Source of the DNA: Amoebophrya sp. A120
Taxonomy: Eukaryota > Sar > Dinophyceae > Syndiniales > Amoebophryaceae
Reading direction: 5' to 3'
Length of the DNA stretch: 64,000 nt
Assembly (NCBI GenBank): GCA_905178155.1
Contig: CAJINV010000004.1
Span: 11,143,655-11,207,654 of the forward strand
Shown here: positions 31,905 to 42,886 of the stretch, in pieces
Layout: every line of letters begins with the position of its first letter
Numbering within the stretch: the first letter of the stretch is position 1
Translations under genes and position numbers: made by a program
The notes under the pieces: generated by a model
Database searches by the model: none
Seen by the model: the letters and a program-made list of their open reading frames with translations, nothing else
What the model was told of the DNA's origin: nothing

Positions 31905-34900
31905 TCACTCGAACTGCGCCCTCCCATTCGCTTTTCTGGAGGATCCAAATTTCGCTCTATTCGATTTTTTTGCGAGCCCGGACCCGAACTGAATGGCCCG
32001 TTTGTCCAGTTTTGCACAGGTGGGCAATTTCAGAACTTTGTCGGCAATGTACCTCAGCAGCATCTTATCTGGCCCTGCGGCCGGGACTTCGTTTTCTTGC
32101 ACCAGCTCACTTACCAGCTGCACCACATCCTCATCCAGAAATGGGTGTCTGGGTTCCCTGCCGTGGTCAGCCAACACCCGATCGTCGCGACCCAGGTTCT
32201 ATCAAATGTAAAAATGTCTGGGTCTGGAAGAATGCATGTTTGTCATGCTTGTCTGGCATGACTCTTGAATCTGTCATGCACATTACCCAAGAGCCCCATC
32301 TTTCTGTGATGCAGAAACGCAGTTTGTCATGCAGAATAAGCAACACCTAGAGGCTCAGAAACTTGTCATGCTGATCCAGCATTTGTGGCCTCATCATGAG
32401 ACGCCACCCAGCATCACAAGTTTCCAGACCCAGACATTTTTACATTTGATAGGTTCCGGGTCCAAAAGCGCTCCAGGTCTTTCCGAAGCTCGTCGTACAT
32501 CGCTCTCTTCCCGTGAGTATCAAATGTAAAAGTGTCTGGGTCTGGAAGATTAGAACTTGTCATGCTAAATCCGAATGATGCAAAAATCTGTGTTGCGTGA
32601 GTACCAAAAGCTGTCCGCTTTTGACCAAGTTGAGAGGGAGTTTCTCATGCAGGAAAGGCATGATAGAGACCCCAAAAAATCTGTCATGCTGGGTCTCGCA
32701 TTCCAGACCTCATGGGTCATGGAAAACCTGCATCACAAATCTTGCATTCTTCCAGACCCAGACATTTTTACAGTTGATAGTGAGTCAAAAACTGGGAAAC
32801 GTGTCGTGCGTAACCGCCGAAGAGCTCATCCGCCCCGTGACCGACCAGGAGGACCTTGTTTATTCTCGACCCATCTTCTTTACCTTCGTGATGACATTGG
32901 AATTCTTGTCTGGAAGTACCAGACTCAGGGGCAGTTCTAGTAGCGGTGTCAGGCTGTCGCCGCCCACGATCACAAAGGCGCCAGTGGTCTCGATACACAG
33001 AGCAGTCGATGCCAGATGTTGCTATAGGGTCATCCTCGTGTTCATCTCGTGTAACGCGAACGGCAGCTTCCGGGCGCGCTCCGGGTTGGAGCATCGTCGG
33101 CTCGTCGGTCAGTGACGCCCCAACTACTAGATCGGCAGGAGCATTGTCCCCTCCGTCTATCATTTTCTGTTCGTAACAAGGCCACGCTTCCGGGAATTCC
33201 GCCAGTACTCTCTCCTTCAGTTTCTCTTTTCTCGCGTTTTCGCCCGGTCGCTTCTCGTCCGGCAACAGCTGCGCCGCCTGAGCAAATAACGTGTGCCAAT
33301 GCGGGAAGAGTTCGTCTGAGTCGGGAAGGGAATAGCAATGCCTCGTTGTGTTTTTCTTTTCCTCTTCTGCCTTCCGACTTGACGGCGCTGGCGGTCCTCG
33401 CGCATCGGGTCTGCTTGCCGCCTGCCACAGGCACATCCCTATGTTGTAGTCCATGTGAGTATTGTGACTAGGCCCCAGCAAGGCCTTCACGTGTCTGGTA
33501 TCGTCGACGCTACAGGTGAGATCAGAGGAAGAGCTTTTATGGGTCATGAGATCTCTCCCATCTTCCTCTTCATCTCCTTCAGCCAAATCCATCAGCACGA
33601 GGTCAAACTTCCCGCCAGCAGCACCCGGGTTATCATGATTCCTTCGCGCCTTCAGATCCCGGAAGCTCAGCAAGCAGGTCACGCGGTCCGGGGAGTTTGT
33701 CGGGCTGTAGGAGACGTTCACCAGCCGGACCTTCTTTACGTAGTCCGCAGCCAGCGCCGCGAGCACGGTGGAGTCCAACCCTCCGCTGAAGAGTACAGTC
33801 ACTTCCTCGTGAAACTGGACCCGTTTGCGGACGGCATTGCGCAGTGCAGTTTCCAGACGAGCGGCCGCGGTCTGAAAGGGCGATCGGGTTGATAGTGTTG
33901 GACGAGGACGAACCGATGCGGAGTCACTAGAAAGCGCTGGCCGTGGTGCAGGAAGGGCACAACAAGAGCCACTCTTCGTCCGCAATGCCTCTCGCAGATT
34001 GTGGAACGGGCTGGAGAGCGCGGGGTGAAATCGTTCGCGAAATTCGAAAGGCACGAAAGGAGGGCTTGGGCTCGCAAGGCGTTCCTTTCCATTTCCATTT
34101 TCAAAGGTGCTTTTCGTGGCGACTACGTGGCCGCTGTCATTGTTCTCGGCGTAGTTTATTCCATGGCTTTTTCCATTCTGTATGATCAGCGCACCACTAC
34201 AGGGAATTTCGGCGTGAAGCAGAACTTTATCGCTGGCTCCGTCACCTGGCAGCGGCAACACACTTCCGACCAGAATCGTCGTCCTCATTCTTGTGTTGCC
34301 TTGCGTGTCTGCATCGTGAGTTCTTTCCCCAGCACATTTGATGTTCTCGAGATCATCAAAATACTTGCTGCACCCGATCCTCCCAGTCCGTACTTGCACA
34401 CAGAGACTTCGGCGTCCCAAGCCGTCCCGCATGCAGAAAAGCCGCTGTCGCCTTTCACAGTAGTGGAGGAACGCAAACGGCCCTTGGATTCTTTCCAGAA
34501 TTTGTTTCTGAAGCAGCTCGTCGAAGAGCCGGCCTTTTTGCTCCTCTGTCGTTGATGAAGCATCAGAAGCAACGTTGTTCCTGAGCTCCACAATTCTTTT
34601 GCTCAGCCATGTTGTGTCCGAAATCTCGTTTGCGAATAGCGTTGCGTCTAGAGTGTTGATTTTTGCACCGGCACTTCCACGTTCAACATCAGAGGGGGTA
34701 GATTCTGTTGCTCCTTTGAGTTTCCGTGCGGGGATCATCTCCTGCTGCTCGTTCTGATGTTCACCGGCCTCATCATGCAGCCCAAAGATCTCTCCATTGA
34801 AGGCAAACCAACTTCCGTCTTTATTTCTTGTAGTACACACGGGCACTGTAGAGCAGCTGTTTCGTCGTCCCAGGAGCTGGTCCTCCGCATCACCCACAAA

Positions 34901-35365
34901 CACCGGCTGCGGAGTCAAGGTTGGGCCGCGCATGTGCAGGACGCATGCCAGCATCGTCACCGAGTCGTCACACCGAAGCATTTCTCGGTGGTCGGGCCCA
35001 CGGCGGGCTAAAAGACGAAGAAATTGTGAACGCAACGCCTCCTTCTTGCTGCTGTTCGGGTCCAACGCCTCATTCGTTATGATCCCGAGGTCGGTTGATG
35101 CTTCTTTCATCTGCCGCCTTTGCGGTAAAGACTCATCTGCAGCAACACCGTTGGAGCGAGCCCGTTCCCGCTGTGTCTTTTGATGGTTAGCATCGTCTTT
35201 ACAACCCGGTGCGTGCGCTTCCTCTGTAGCTCCTGATATTGCGACAGTTTGTTCAGCAGAGGCCAATACTGTTTTTAGCTGCTGGATCGCTTCCTCCACA
35301 GAGCTTGATGATGTTGGGTCGGAATCCTCGACCCAGTCCTCCAAGATCGCACCGATTCCGCACAT
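31905..35365 (-). CDS. ASNSD1: asparagine synthetase domain-containing protein 1-like
   Basis: Three exons (35365-32780, 32512-32452, 32194-31905) total 2,937 nt, 978 residues, against about 640 in animals. It begins 'MCGIGAI', placing a Cys at position 2 as in class II glutamine amidotransferases. A glutaminase-type domain follows ('FAFNGEIFG', 'GRRSL'). The ATP-PPase domain has the PP-loop 'VTVLFSGGLDSTVLAALA' and later 'VGHGADELFGGYARH'. The C-terminal exon, 'GRDDRVLADHGREPRHPFLDEDVV' onward (31905-32194), matches ASNSD1 more than ordinary asparagine synthetase. Biochemical activity of ASNSD1 is not well defined, so asparagine synthesis should not be assumed. Extra length comes from Ser/Arg/Glu-rich inserts. 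Two introners flank a 61-bp exon. Confidence 0.88.
32200..32451. mobile_element. introner-like intron, GTCTGGGTCTGG family, reverse orientation
   Basis: 252 bp between perfect GGTTC repeats (32195-32199 and 32452-32456). Inverted ends read TATCAAATGTAAAAATGTCT and complement. The interior is the reverse complement of the elements at 13058 and 44064 although all three host genes are on the minus strand. Excision joins ASNSD1 exons 2 and 3 in frame. Confidence 0.94.
32518..32779. mobile_element. introner-like intron, GTCTGGGTCTGG family
   Basis: 262 bp between perfect GTGAG repeats (32513-32517 and 32780-32784). Ends are TATCAAATGTAAAAGTGTCT and its near-complement. The interior matches the reverse complement of the element at 36923-37184. 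Excision gives 'FLTHGKRAMYDELRKD' in frame. Confidence 0.94.
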
Positions 35366-36314
35366 CTTCTTCTTTCTTGGCCCGGCTAGTCACGTAAAAT
35401 CAAAAGAATCGCCATGGGAGTGGGGCCGCAAGAAGGTAGCTGCTTATATATACTTCTTGGACCGTTGAACATCAAGCTGCTGATAACCAACACTAAATCT
35501 AAAGCCATGATCGTCACAACAAATAGACAATGTCCTTAGTCTTTAGACTTACTCAATATCCAAGCTCTCGAGGGGACGAGCAGCTACTCAAGTCGCTGTT
35601 GTCGCTGGAAAAGGAAAGATTTATAGCGAACGAAAAGCATAGTAAGGCTGTCTGCTTGCACGGGGTGCGATCTTAACCATGTACTTCATTCAGCGTGGAG
35701 ATCCTCCAAGCATGTTGACTTTGGAACTGCGAAACTGATGGGTCGGTCTTGGTCTCAGGAATTTGGATCTCAAAGATTTAGATTTTTTCAACATTGGCCT
35801 ACGGATCACAATTTAAACAAGTACAGATCAGATCAGATCAGAATATTACCGTTCGGTATGCTCGCACTCGTTGGTGCGGCGGTACAACAGTTTTTTGGAG
35901 AGAAACTCAACAGACCCTGAAATCTGATCCTCGGACTCAACAGACCCTGAAGTTGGACCGAAATCTGATCCTCGGATTGACTTCTTCCCCATCACTAATT
36001 GGCCGAGACGTTAGTATGCACGCAGAAACCCTCTGGCTCTCCTTGGCAAAAAGACCTGAAGATGAAGATCAACAAGAACATTTTTTACAAAAATAGCTGT
36101 GGACACTGACTTCCGCCATAGCGCAATCGATCACTAATGTATGCTTGCTTCACTTTCACAGAATCATGTCAACACGATCGAATGTTCACAACTGCCTTGT
36201 TTGCACAGGATTTTCCTACACACACAAACACACCCCAACTGGACAAACACACCCCAAAGGCACTAAGTATGGATGAAAAACTGCAGGTGCTTCTTCAAAA
36301 AATATCCTTCTTCT
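35366..36314. other. intergenic spacer with a short direct repeat
   Basis: No gene seen. It contains a GATCA run near 35826-35842 and a twice-repeated pair of motifs at 35904-35977. Confidence 0.5.
35904..35977. repeat. short direct repeat
   Basis: ACTCAACAGACCCTGAA and AATCTGATCCTCGGA each occur twice in tandem order, the second copy separated by a short insert. Confidence 0.7.
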
Positions 36315-39300
36315 TCAGTAGTAATCGTTGTGCGTAATGGGTCTTCGCATGCCGTCGGTGTCCTCCCGGAACTCTCGCAAGAACTGCTTCCCGATGTCCT
36401 TCGCCGCCAGCCACTGCCGGTGCATGTCGGCCTCCCGCTGAAAGTAGATTTTGCGTATCAGCTCAAATAGCCCACTGTCCTCCATCTCCTTCGCGGCCTC
36501 GGGCACTGCCTTCGCGACGTTTCTCAAAGTGAACAGCACGGTGGTCACCACAGAAGCGTTGTTCTGTAGATTTTTGCAACATGATTTTCATCTGTCGGCA
36601 CAAGCTACACAACGCTCGTGCACAAGCACAAGAACGACCTGGTACCGCCCATAGGTGGAATCTTCATCCCCAGAAACGATTCTACCACATGCATCTGAAG
36701 ACACGACGACCATGCTGAAATACTAAGTCCAAACGTTGAACAACCCTTGATAGTATTACAACGCAAGAAGAAGTACCTGGTATTCCGCCAGCACCAGCAG
36801 TCCCATCGCTGCGATCCGCATGGGGTCCGCGTTCAGCGTTTCGCAGATCTGCGGTTTTCTCAAGGTCAGGTTACTGAACAGGCCGAACGCCTGCTCCACA
36901 ATCGCCGTGCACTTGGTGTACTTATCAAATGTAAAAATGTCTGGGTCTGGAAGAGTGACAGACTTGTCATGCAGGTTTTCCATGACCCATGAGGCCTGGT
37001 ATGTAGGACATAGCATGACAGATTCTGCGTTAGGTCTATCATGCCTATCCTGCATGAGAAACTGCCTCTCGATTAGGTCAAAAGTGGAAAGCTTTTGGTA
37101 ATCACGCAACACAGATTTTTACATGATGCAGATTTAGCATGACAAGTTGCATTTTTCCAGACCCAGACATTTTTACATTTGATAGTACTTCCGCAGTACC
37201 AACATGGCGGTTTTCGTGATCTCCGCGTCCGTGTTGGTAAACAGTATAGAAGGAGAAATGGTGATCGCCGACAGTGATCATCTACCAAAGAAAAATCGCA
37301 GCACACCCTCGCGGAGCGGGTTTGTTTTTTAACGGACCGAAAAAATGGCGCAGCTTTTCGCAGAGTGTGGCAGTGTTCACTGCGCACATTATGCGAGCAG
37401 TGCATGCCGGAGATGGGAAAGGCCGACAATGGCCGGACGCTTTGGGGGCCCCAGGTGCTTAGTGTTAGTTTTCATGGTTGCTGGACGCATGAAACCACTC
37501 TTCCCGTCTGGCCACGAGCGCCCACGCGTTTTGGTCGTCGAGCGCTCTTACCTCGGCCGGGGCGCGGCGCTTGAAGAGGGTCGGGGCCATAGCGTAGAGC
37601 CGGTTCGTTTGGAATGCCATCCCCCGCCTGGTTCGGGCCCGGCTCTGTGCCTCGACCTTGCCCGCCTGCCGCGAATGCGTCAAGGCATCGACGGGCCGGG
37701 GGCCCGGTTCACACACTTCAATCCGATGACGGCTGGCTTTTGCGTGCCGCCAAGGGCAGCAAATACACGGAGCCGGCGGAGAAGCGGCTCCGATACGTAC
37801 TAGCAACAAGCAACGGAGGCCATGCCGTCGGTTCTTAATTTGCACCGACGGCACGACGCAGTTTGGTGAAGAGAAAGAACGCGGCGCGACTTTCGCGCCC
37901 CGGCTTCAACATGAAGACGGCGAGGCACCTTGCTGCACGGCCGCGGCAGCTCCTGCGGCGAGTCTCTCATAGTCGGCGCAGGCACGGACCGCGATAGACA
38001 CTCGCTATGCCATCACGCAGGGCCCCGGCCTAGCGCCTGCCAAGAGAGAACAAAGAAAAGGAAAAGCAGCGCCGCCAAATATATATAAACTTCACCCGGC
38101 GACGAAGCGCATGCCACGCCCGGCGCAGCCGCGGAGCCGGCTCACCTGAGAAGAGCGCAGAACCCCCAAAGCAGCCACAGCGCTGCACCGCCTCGAGCCT
38201 GGCTGCCAGTTCCTGCACCGGCCTCGGGCCCTAACTGTGGGCGGCTGCCCCACTTGTAATTTGCAGGCCCAGCCTGGAGCCAGGGCTTCCGGGCCTTCAA
38301 GGAACTGGCGCAGAGCATACTATAGCAAGGCGTTGCTTCTTCATCTTCTTCGACAACGTGCTGCATTTCTCTCAAAGAAACGCGTTGTCGGAAATGAGTG
38401 TCGGAAGACTACAGAAAAACACTGATCTAAATGAGAGTCGAATCACTGATCATGAAACAAAAAGACCCTAGTTGAATGCTGATCATCAAACGACTTTTTT
38501 GATTTGATGATCACCTTTGTTAGCTCGTGGTAATGCTGATCATCAAACGATTTTTTTGATTTGATGATCAGCATTCAACTAGGGTCTTTCTTTCTTTCTT
38601 TCTTTCAATGCCAGGGCATGGCGTCAATTGTTCGAGACCCCAGGGCACTAGGGTCTTTTTTTTTCATGATCAGTGATTCGACTCTCATTTAGATCAGTGT
38701 TTTTCTGTGATCTCATTAGATCAGTGGCGGTTTTCGTGATCTCCGCGTCCGTGTTGGTAAACAGGTCCTTCATGTGGTCGGAAAACGCGAATTGACGCAG
38801 CACGAACAGACACGCGCGCACAATGCTCTGGTGCCCGTAGGACAGCGTGTCCTTGATCAGGGGCAGCACGTTGTCCTCGAACACGAACTTGTGGATGCGC
38901 TCCTGGTGGCACCCGACCTCCTTCATCAGCAGCAACACTCCCTCCAGCCGGTACCACTGATCAGGAGACATGGGGGATTTTTTCGGCTGCTCCGGCAGTT
39001 CGGCAGAACTGCTACTGGAAGTAGCATTATGTGCTGTCTGCTCACCACCGAGATTTTCCTTTTCCAGGTTGTCGTCGATGCTCTGTTTCATGCTCCGAAA
39101 CGAGCGGACGATGATTTCCCTCACCCGCGGGAACCTTTCGCGGTCACACACGTAGTCCCGGTTTTCGACGGCAGACGGCACCATCGACTCCCCGCCGCGG
39201 CTGTCGTCGTCCGTGACAATGGACCGCAGCGCCCAGATGCCCTGGGTTTGCACCTTCGCGCTTTCAGAGAGGTATTCCAGGATTTCTAGGAGCAGGTCGA

Positions 39301-40673
39301 TGGCCTTACCTGCGGAGTTTGGTGGGAATTGAATATTCGTAAAAATCTTGATTTTCGGACTGCTTTTTTGTTTTTGTTTTGCTTTATGCGTATCAAAACG
39401 AAAAGCATATTAGCAATGGAATTGAGATACACATACAAGAACATTTCGAATTTTCGGAACAAAACTCATCTTCACACCTGTCTTGTCGGTCGTCTTTGCC
39501 ATAGTTGGCACAGTCGGATCCAAGCAATCTGTTGCCGCCAAACCCTCAGCGTTGAATTTTCCGGCTATCCGTGCCGCAAGCTGTAGTTCATTAGGTATGT
39601 CCATATTGCAACTACGGCCTGCAGAGTGAAATAGAGGAAAGTAGTTGAAAATGAAATTCTTAGAAGTGGAAGTCGATAAATAATATCGATGCAAAAAACG
39701 GAAAACGAAACACCAACCACGTAATCAGTGGAGGTTCTTCATCGTAATCGTTTCAAAAACGTTAAAAAAAGGTAAAAAGTACTTTTTTGTTCCCGTCGTT
39801 TCCTTGACACAGAGCCTTCAAGCCGCAGCACCCGGCAGCGATACACCTTTCCAGAAGTTCCTTTCTTTCTCCCGACACCGGCTTTCCGTCGGTCGGACTC
39901 GCGAGACAGTGGAACGTCGCTTCCACGAAGCCGACGACTTCTTCGACCGCGCCCTCGTCCCGTAGTGCGCCGCGATTCAGGTTGCTGCGGTGGCAGACGC
40001 CCTTAAGGCTCTGACAGAAGGCGATCATTGCCTTGCGGTACTTCACGTCAAAAGCGGACTCCGGCGTCAGGTGCGGGATCAGCTCCGAGCTCACTGGCTC
40101 CTTGTACTCGTCGAGACTCGACGGGTTTACTGGCTTCGTTGTGGCCGTTGTGTCTTCCGGAATGGCGTTGAGCGGTTCAGAAGCTGCTGCAGTTTTGACT
40201 TCTTCGTCGTCGTCCGCAATCAAGTTCTTCTTCTTTGTAAACTCGTCAATGAACTTCGCTTCGGCAGCCGTCAGCTCCCCTTCATCCAGGTACATGTGGG
40301 GTTCCCGCACGACCTCGCACATCCCCGTGATTCCGTCAAAGTCGCACACCGCCTCTCTTTCGCCCTCCTTGGCGAAGGCGAGCCGCCCGATCTGGTCCAA
40401 AACGCCCGCAACCTCCTCCAGATTCCGCCCCCGCTTCGCGTCGGCCAGCAGATCGAGGAGCTCCATCATGTCGTCCGTGGTTGTCTCTTCAACGACGTCC
40501 TCGGGTGCCGCCGCGGCCTCTTCAAGCAGCTGCTCTGTCGCGTCCTCGAGCGGCGCAACGGGATCTCCATCTTTCGCCGCGCCGGACGAAGGCGCAGTCA
40601 CTCCAGGAGAGACCGCGTCGAGCACGGTCGGCATTATTTTTTTACGTCGGAGGTTTGCGTACTTTTTTACCAA
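36315..40673 (-). CDS. armadillo-like repeat protein carrying a 1.5-kb insertion
   Basis: Coding pieces, in order: 40673 to about 39785 (Ala/Glu-rich N-terminus, then helical repeats ending 'CCGLKALCQGNDGNKK'; the Met at 40634 is an alternative start), about 39610-39480, 39309 to about 38725, about 37244-37185, 36917 to about 36775, and about 36560-36315. Helix pairs such as 'KVQTQGIWALRSIV', 'SIVRACLFVLRQFAFSDHM', 'CTAIVEQAFGLFSNLTLRKP' and 'VTTVLFTLRNVAKAVPE' are typical of armadillo-fold scaffolds. The GT-AG intron near 36565-36775 and the introner at 36923 join in frame. Between 38725 and 37244 the exon is interrupted by an insertion flanked by a perfect 40-bp duplication; read through, it stops early, so it must be spliced out or the copy is damaged. 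The join to the 39610-39480 piece is uncertain. Confidence 0.72.
36923..37184. mobile_element. introner-like intron, GTCTGGGTCTGG family, reverse orientation
   Basis: 262 bp between perfect GTACT repeats (36918-36922 and 37185-37189). Ends are TATCAAATGTAAAAATGTCT and complement. The interior matches 32518-32779 in reverse. Excision gives 'LVLRKYTKCTAIVEQ' in frame. Confidence 0.94.
37205..37244. repeat. 40-bp direct repeat, copy 1
   Basis: Identical over 40 bp to 38725-38764. On the minus strand it encodes 'LFTNTDAEITKTA' and continues into the armadillo exon 'MLVLRKY'. Confidence 0.95.
37245..38724. mobile_element. 1.48-kb insertion in an exon, origin unknown
   Basis: Sequence between the two 40-bp exon copies. 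The left two thirds are GC-rich with no recognisable protein; the right part holds a 300-bp hairpin and a short TTTC microsatellite (about 38583-38606). The ends are not clear inverted repeats. It may be a transposon insertion with an unusually long duplication, or a tandem duplication with captured DNA. Confidence 0.7.
38411..38708. repeat. long hairpin (inverted repeat arms about 60 bp)
   Basis: The arm at 38411-38474 (GAAAAACACTGATCTAAATG and onward to the CTAG) is near-perfectly complementary to 38644-38708. Between them lies a second inverted pair built on GCTGATCATCAAACGA and TTTGATGATCAGC. It looks like a small foldback element. Confidence 0.85.
38725..38764. repeat. 40-bp direct repeat, copy 2
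   Basis: Identical to 37205-37244. It lies in the upstream half of the interrupted armadillo exon ('MKDLFTNTDAEITKTA'). Confidence 0.95.
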
Positions 40674-41895
40674 AATATATTAGGCAGGTGCTGTACGTGA
40701 ACGCGCACTAATAGTACCCGCAGCGAAAAATGATCTGCAGCTGCTTTAACCATATTCATGATGAACAGCAACAGACTGGAAAGCAATGTTTTTTCGTTCC
40801 AAACAACAAAGAACAAACTGATAATTGACCTGGTAATACGTAGCAAAATAGGAACTTTGACTTTCTTTTTTCGCTATGATGCAGCCTAAGTTGCATCCAA
40901 CTCGACGACGCTCCATTCATTCGTAGAAAATGGCGCCCCTTTCGCGCTGCTCAATCTCATGCTATTGTGCTGGTTTTTTCTCGTCCGGTGAACTCTATTA
41001 CAACATCTTTTGCAAAGTAGTTCTGCCTCGTCTACAGAAAGTAACTGGGTTGTTGCAATAAATGCTGACGAACAACGACAGAACGGCCGCTCTCACTCTC
41101 TAATCAGTTATCGTGACGGGCTTGTTCCTTCACGACACAACCTGCCCTCCAACGGAGCTCAGCGGCTGAGTGTAGTTAGACTCTTCCATTTAGAAATTTT
41201 TTGTGATTCATTTTTATACGTGGATTTCTTTCATTGTACAAAATAACCGACAGAGGTGGAGCAAATTATCACCAAATTTGTGCACAGTGAGATGAAAAAG
41301 CTGACATCAAGCAGTAGCGGAAGCACATGTGAACTAAATAAAATAAATGTTAAGTGATTCTTAATACGTGTCATCAAAATGGAAGTGTGATTGTGAAAAG
41401 GTAAATTTTCTATCGCATTCATTATGCAGTAGACCAGCGAAAATGCATGGCTTGCATTTGTAAAAGTTAAAGTGTATACAGCACAAACTTTGCGTATAGA
41501 AAATGAAAAATAAATCAATCAGTAGTAAGCAGCACAGATTGCAGCACCGGTCGTGTCTAATCAATCTAAATCTTTCACTACAGCATGCGCATGAGATAAC
41601 TCAACATGCGACACTGCATTGGACAATGTGGCGCAGAAGCAACCACCAACGATCACCTTCAATCATGCACAATTGTATTTAGCGGTAATAAATGAAAACA
41701 AAGCAACGATTCATATTTGTTCCATTTCGAACTTGGAGGGTCTGGTACAGCTTTCGCTATTCGCCTTTGCTTCAGCGTCTATCGAATAAAGGATTCGCTT
41801 TTTTTTTGCTGCGTTGTAAAATGAAGGAACAGCAACCTGTTGCACATCAGGTTTAGCCGCCCGAAGGCAGGAGTCACCACATAGTACCAACCACG
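40674..41895. other. intergenic spacer, no gene seen
   Basis: AT-rich spacer. Open frames at 41010-41246, 41231-41518 and 41711-42046 are short; the last overlaps the real exon of the next gene in another frame. Confidence 0.45.
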
Positions 41896-42662
41896 TCAAA
41901 TCCTGAATTTCCCTTGCCCCGGCCTGTTGCTTTGCTTCAGGAGTTTCATCTCTCTCGGATTTGGATGCAGCGGAACTCCCTGCGCGGGGGGTTGCTGCGG
42001 AAATGGCCCAATATCTTCTTCTGCAACCGGGACTGTTGCTATCCACAGAAAATCAATGTCAATTGTTCTTTTCCCGTGCGCATGCAAATCATGTTGACAG
42101 GCCGAATGCATGAAAAGGGCTGCAAGGCTCTTCTACAGCTTCTCCTCAACAGTACACAGACACTACAACATCCAGTACCTGGATTTGGTCTATTTTTGAC
42201 GCCTGCTGCGGCTATGTCTATGCGTGATCGCTCCTGCAGCTTCTGTGCGCGTTCGTGTATCTGTATCTATGGTATTTGTATTCGACAAAATTGACATTGG
42301 AATTTTTTTTGCATAGGTGCGATCCTGTTCCAGTGGTGGTGCAGTGGGTGGCCGGGCTTGGTTCGGTGGTGCGGCGAGGAGGCGCGGAGCTTCTCCAGGT
42401 TGTCTCGGGCCTTCGGCGAGTCCCACTCGATATCCGTGCTCGGGACCGGGGAGGACCGCTCCGAGACTATCTCCACGATCTCTTGCTCGACAACTTTCTC
42501 TTCCTCCGACCCACTGCTGAACAGGTTGAAGACGTCGAAGCCACCGAGCAAACCACGCTTTTTCTTCTGGCCCTCGCGGGGGCTGGACGGTTCAGAGGAG
42601 CTGGGATCCAATTCGGAGGCAATTTTGCTGTAGTTTGAATTTGATGTTTGTAGTACAACCAT
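41896..42662 (-). CDS. Ser/Pro-rich protein, function unknown
   Basis: Two exons (42662-42316 and 42034-41896) joined across an introner-like intron give 486 nt, 161 residues, in frame at 'HHHWNRIAPVPVAEEDIGPF'. The first exon has Ser/Glu-rich stretches and 'KKKRGLLGGFDVFNLF'; the second is Pro/Gln-rich ('PFPQQPPAQGVPLHPNP') and ends 'RPGQGKFRI'. It looks intrinsically disordered. The frame is open only a little upstream of the Met at 42662, so a further 5' exon is possible. No family is recognised. Confidence 0.6.
42040..42315. mobile_element. introner-like intron, AATGTCAATT family
   Basis: 276 bp. Ends are TATCCACAGAAAATC and GAATTTTTTTTGCATA, with AATGTCAATT in both arms. Flanks GTTGC and GGTGC are a duplication with one difference. 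Its termini differ from the main families. Confidence 0.8.
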
Positions 42663-42886
42663 CTGACATGCAGTTTCGTTTCCTCAAGCACATGTTGTAC
42701 TTTCGCAGCAACTCGGCGAGAGAGACCGGTGATCCGCATAAAAACTAAAAAGAAGTTGGGCGGGAACGAACCAACAAACTGGACTCGAATGTTGTAGATG
42801 AAATATGTGAAATATCGGAAATGCTCCATGTCTGGCCCAAAGTCACTTCGGGGGCAACATACAGTATACAGATTGAAGCATCGGCA

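Noticed and set aside
37345..37803. A 152-codon plus-strand frame in the 1.48-kb insertion
   Set aside because: It is GC-rich and open in several frames; no transposase or other domain is visible.
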